A stretch of DNA of 64,000 bases from contig CAZWLP010000005.1 in NCBI GenBank assembly GCA_964634565.1, forward strand, positions 1-64,000, given 5' to 3'. Position numbers and translations under genes: made by a program. Below are positions 61,479 through 64,000 of the stretch, piece by piece. Within the stretch, counting starts at the first letter, position 1. Every line of letters begins with the position of its first letter. The DNA is from JAUVKT01 sp964634565. Lineage in GTDB: Bacteria; Bacteroidota; Bacteroidia; Bacteroidales; VadinHA17. The notes under the pieces were generated by a model, which made no database searches, was not told the DNA's origin, and was given only the letters and a program-made list of their open reading frames with translations.

Positions 61479-64000
61479 CTAATCCAGTTCTTTTATCCTG
61501 ATATTCCTGAAGCAGAGTACTGATCCATGTCCGAGAAAACCAATATGCCCTTTATCCCTTTTCAATCCGGGATGATCCCGGTGATCCATCGTCCCATTAT
61601 CACGTGCATCAGCAATATCACCATCAACTATTACTTCTCCGTTTAATATAACCCTGATATGGGTTCCCTCAACAATTACTTCTTCTGAGTTCCATTCATC
61701 TAAGGGTTTAAGAAAACCTCTTTTTGCCGGTATTACACCATAAACCGATCCGTGGTACTGGTAAGGTTCCAGGCTGGCATATATATCAGCCCTGTTATCA
61801 AGAATCTGCAGCTCCATACCTACATATGCAGCATCGCCTTCCAGCGGAGCTCTTATACCGAGTCCGTTATTTGCTCCCTCTGTAAGTTTAAACTCAAATC
61901 TGAAATTAAAATTACTGTATTCTTTCCCGGTATATAGATTTCCTCCCGAGCCCTGGCCGGGCTTTACAGTAATTGTCCCATCTTCAACCACATAAGATGT
62001 CTTGTCTCCAATCCAATTATCCAGGTTACTTCCGTTAAAAAGAGACTCAAAGCCTTCTGTCTTTTCCTGTTCTGTAAGCTTATATTCGCTGCTGTTAATC
62101 TCCCTTATATAGATGTCTCTGAAAGCAAGTTCATTTCCATGTGCCTGTAATTCAATTGCGCCTTTCGGAAATATGGGAATTGAACGATCCCAGTAATTTT
62201 CCATAATAACATCATCTACCACCATCTCGCCATTCAGCCAAACTGATACTCTTTCCCCAATCATAATGATTCTGAATGTATTCCAGTCACCCACCGGATT
62301 ATCAGCAACCAGGATTGGATCACTTTTATTAACTACATTATTATAAAGTCCGCCCGAACCCACCTGTGCTCCGACTTCAACCCTTGAGGTATCCCATATT
62401 TGAACCTGTGGTGTACCCCTTAAATAGATACCACTATCTCCTTTTTTTGTTATTCTCCAGTCAACCAGCATCTCAAAATCGGCATATTCCTTAATCGAAC
62501 AAAGGTTAGCACCCGCACCACTGAACCATATTGCATTATCTTTTACACTCCAGTTATCCTTCATCTTTTTATTGGCCTCCTCCTGCTTGCGGGCAAGTTC
62601 AGACCCACTCATTTTTGACCTTGAGACCGGGTCTTCAACCAGACCCTGCCATCCACTTAAATCCCTGCCATTAAACATAGATACAAAGCCCTTTTCAACC
62701 GACATTTCTTCTAGATAATTACTTACCCGCTGAATATCATATTCGCTGCCATCACCCTTAAGCAGAGCTATTACATCCTCGAGAACAAGCCTGACATTAT
62801 CACCATATAAACCTGCTCTCCCATTATCGGCAGGTAAAGCAATCCGGATAGCAGACCTTATTGCCACCTGGTTAATAACATTATCGTCAAAATAGGCGGC
62901 AGCAAACATCAGTGCAGGGATAGTATTAATATCCGAAATATTTGACAGCACCTTTACTTTCAGATCATGCGTCTTTGCGTAGGGCATTATCTTTCTCAAT
63001 AATAATAATTTCTGTTCGCCGGTAATATCTGCACCTGTTACCTGTCGTATATATCCTTCAAAGGCTGGTTTCAGAAAACTATTATCGTCTGAGCTGCAGA
63101 TATCAAACAAGGCATAAGAGGCAGAGCTATCAAGCCATCCTGCAAGTGCATCAAAACATAATTCTTTTAAACCGGCCTCCGCCCTGTAAAAATTATCAAG
63201 TACCAGCTTCAAAGCCTTACTTCCTCCTACGCCTTTCAGTACAGGAATTACTTTATATAATAACTCAGGCTCCGATGCTGCATCCAGAAGAAGATCAGCT
63301 CTCTTTTCTTTATCAGCAATTTGATTCGCCGCCATCACCAGGGCAGATTGTATCTGAATTATTTCCTCTCTTTCACCTGCAATCTTCAATAAACCAATTA
63401 GTTCAGGGATATCTTCTTCACTAACGATATTCTTAAGCGAAACATATGCAGCATTTCTTACCAGGTCGTAGTCAGAGCCTGTTTCTGCAAGCATCAGGTT
63501 AAAATACTTATTATCACCACTCTGTGCCAGTAACATCAGTGTAAATGCTTTGCTAAGCTCTCCGGATTGAGGATATGAATCTGCCATCAGGTTTAATCTA
63601 TCCTTATCAGCTATAGTTGAATATAAGGAGAATAACTTCTCCTGGTCTTCGATATCAGGGTATAAATGCATATATGAAATAAGATCACCGGCCGCCTCTT
63701 TTCCTTTAAGAACAACCATAGCTTGCAGGGCAGCCAGCCTGATATCCCTGTCTGCATTATTTATCAGCTCTTTTATTAAGGGAACAACAATTAGGTCACC
63801 GCGTTCTCCCAGCATATGAATAATTCCGGGAACATATTTATCCTCCACATCTGTAAGAGCGTCCATATAGTAAGAAGATGCATCTTCACCGGCTAAATTT
63901 ACTGCCAGTGCAAGTGCATGATTTCTAAGCTCAGTATTCTTATCATCAAAATAAGAAATCAATAATTTCGGAGCATTAACTGTATCAATCTTTACTTTCA
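61479..64000 (-). CDS. HEAT-repeat protein with two DUF1080 domains, 5' end outside window
   Basis: At least 839 residues, running off the window edge: the frame stays open upstream of the TTG at 63962, so the true start is outside. The first 400 visible residues are helical HEAT-like repeats (ALQAMVVLKGKEAAGDLISY). Two DUF1080 (3-keto-disaccharide hydrolase, LamG-like) domains follow, one starting FVSMFNGRDLSGWQGLV and one FESLFNGSNLDNWIGDKTSY, each with a typical GxYLRG or GIRAP segment. Such proteins act on sugars outside the cell or serve as binding modules. The substrate is unknown. Confidence 0.88.
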   Translation of the reverse strand, partial: KVKIDTVNAPKLLISYFDDKNTELRNHALALAVNLAGEDASSYYMDALTDVEDKYVPGIIHMLGERGDLIVVPLIKELINNADRDIRLAALQAMVVLKGKEAAGDLISYMHLYPDIEDQEKLFSLYSTIADKDRLNLMADSYPQSGELSKAFTLMLLAQSGDNKYFNLMLAETGSDYDLVRNAAYVSLKNIVSEEDIPELIGLLKIAGEREEIIQIQSALVMAANQIADKEKRADLLLDAASEPELLYKVIPVLKGVGGSKALKLVLDNFYRAEAGLKELCFDALAGWLDSSASYALFDICSSDDNSFLKPAFEGYIRQVTGADITGEQKLLLLRKIMPYAKTHDLKVKVLSNISDINTIPALMFAAAYFDDNVINQVAIRSAIRIALPADNGRAGLYGDNVRLVLEDVIALLKGDGSEYDIQRVSNYLEEMSVEKGFVSMFNGRDLSGWQGLVEDPVSRSKMSGSELARKQEEANKKMKDNWSVKDNAIWFSGAGANLCSIKEYADFEMLVDWRITKKGDSGIYLRGTPQVQIWDTSRVEVGAQVGSGGLYNNVVNKSDPILVADNPVGDWNTFRIIMIGERVSVWLNGEMVVDDVIMENYWDRSIPIFPKGAIELQAHGNELAFRDIYIREINSSEYKLTEQEKTEGFESLFNGSNLDNWIGDKTSYVVEDGTITVKPGQGSGGNLYTGKEYSNFNFRFEFKLTEGANNGLGIRAPLEGDAAYVGMELQILDNRADIYASLEPYQYHGSVYGVIPAKRGFLKPLDEWNSEEVIVEGTHIRVILNGEVIVDGDIADARDNGTMDHRDHPGLKRDKGHIGFLGHGSVLCFRNIRIKELD

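Overview
The window is about 64 kb of low-GC, gene-dense chromosome from an anaerobic member of the Bacteroidota, most likely Bacteroidales/Marinilabiliales-like. The lineage call rests on gldF and gldG gliding-type genes, a DUF3078 protein, Bacteroidota -7 promoter boxes (TAnnTTTG) in front of several genes, lpxB (an outer membrane) and no clear Shine-Dalgarno sequences. It looks like a draft or metagenome scaffold: it carries a 100-N gap flanked by an exact 55-bp duplication, which is an assembly artefact. I see no prophage, insertion sequence, CRISPR array or rRNA operon. Most genes are housekeeping or core energy metabolism.

Layout. 1-3.3 kb: the 3' end of a tRNA-Ser, its terminator, overlapping hairpins and dispersed repeats, an unknown membrane protein and a MATE-like transporter interrupted by the false gap. 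3.3-10 kb (minus): a MacB-type permease, a GPP34 protein, an MsbA-like ABC exporter and purB. 10-16.4 kb (plus): mqnA, an NfeD-type protease, a GNAT enzyme, a small HTH protein, then an M14 lipoprotein peptidase overlapping a PLP decarboxylase. 16.4-26 kb (minus): FAH hydrolase, exonuclease, dnaN, DUF4340-gldG-gldF, SpoIID-like, lpxB and surE. 26.2-31.3 kb (plus): pheT, a macro-domain protein, a UbiA-type prenyltransferase and a GNAT-like protein. A DUF3078 protein follows on the minus strand, then tnaA, a MATE pump and yicC-gmk-nadD on the plus strand to 38.5 kb.

38.5-53.6 kb is the metabolic heart of the window. It holds an aminotransferase, a ferredoxin and a three-subunit 2-oxoacid:ferredoxin oxidoreductase in one operon, then an Mpv17-like membrane protein, a fused ADP-forming acyl-CoA synthetase, hydE, an M14 peptidase, a saccharopine dehydrogenase-like protein, hydG with a tandem-ACT TM1266-like regulator, and rex. 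Together with tnaA this reads as amino-acid fermentation: transamination or lyase cleavage gives 2-oxoacids, ferredoxin-linked oxidation gives acyl-CoA, the synthetase makes ATP, and electrons leave through an [FeFe] hydrogenase whose maturases are here. HydF and the hydrogenase itself are not in the window.

53.6-64 kb: NUDIX hydrolase, metallophosphoesterase, a Spy-like protein, an APH-family kinase, a PhzF-family protein, UDP-glucose dehydrogenase plus UDP-glucuronate epimerase, a fused SpmAB-like protein, and a HEAT/DUF1080 protein cut by the window edge.

The most interesting non-coding signals are a terminator hairpin only 14 bases upstream of the aminotransferase/oxidoreductase operon, preceded by a 37-codon ORF rich in Ile/Leu/Val/Met/Phe (a candidate attenuator), and a near-perfect Rex operator just upstream of rex.
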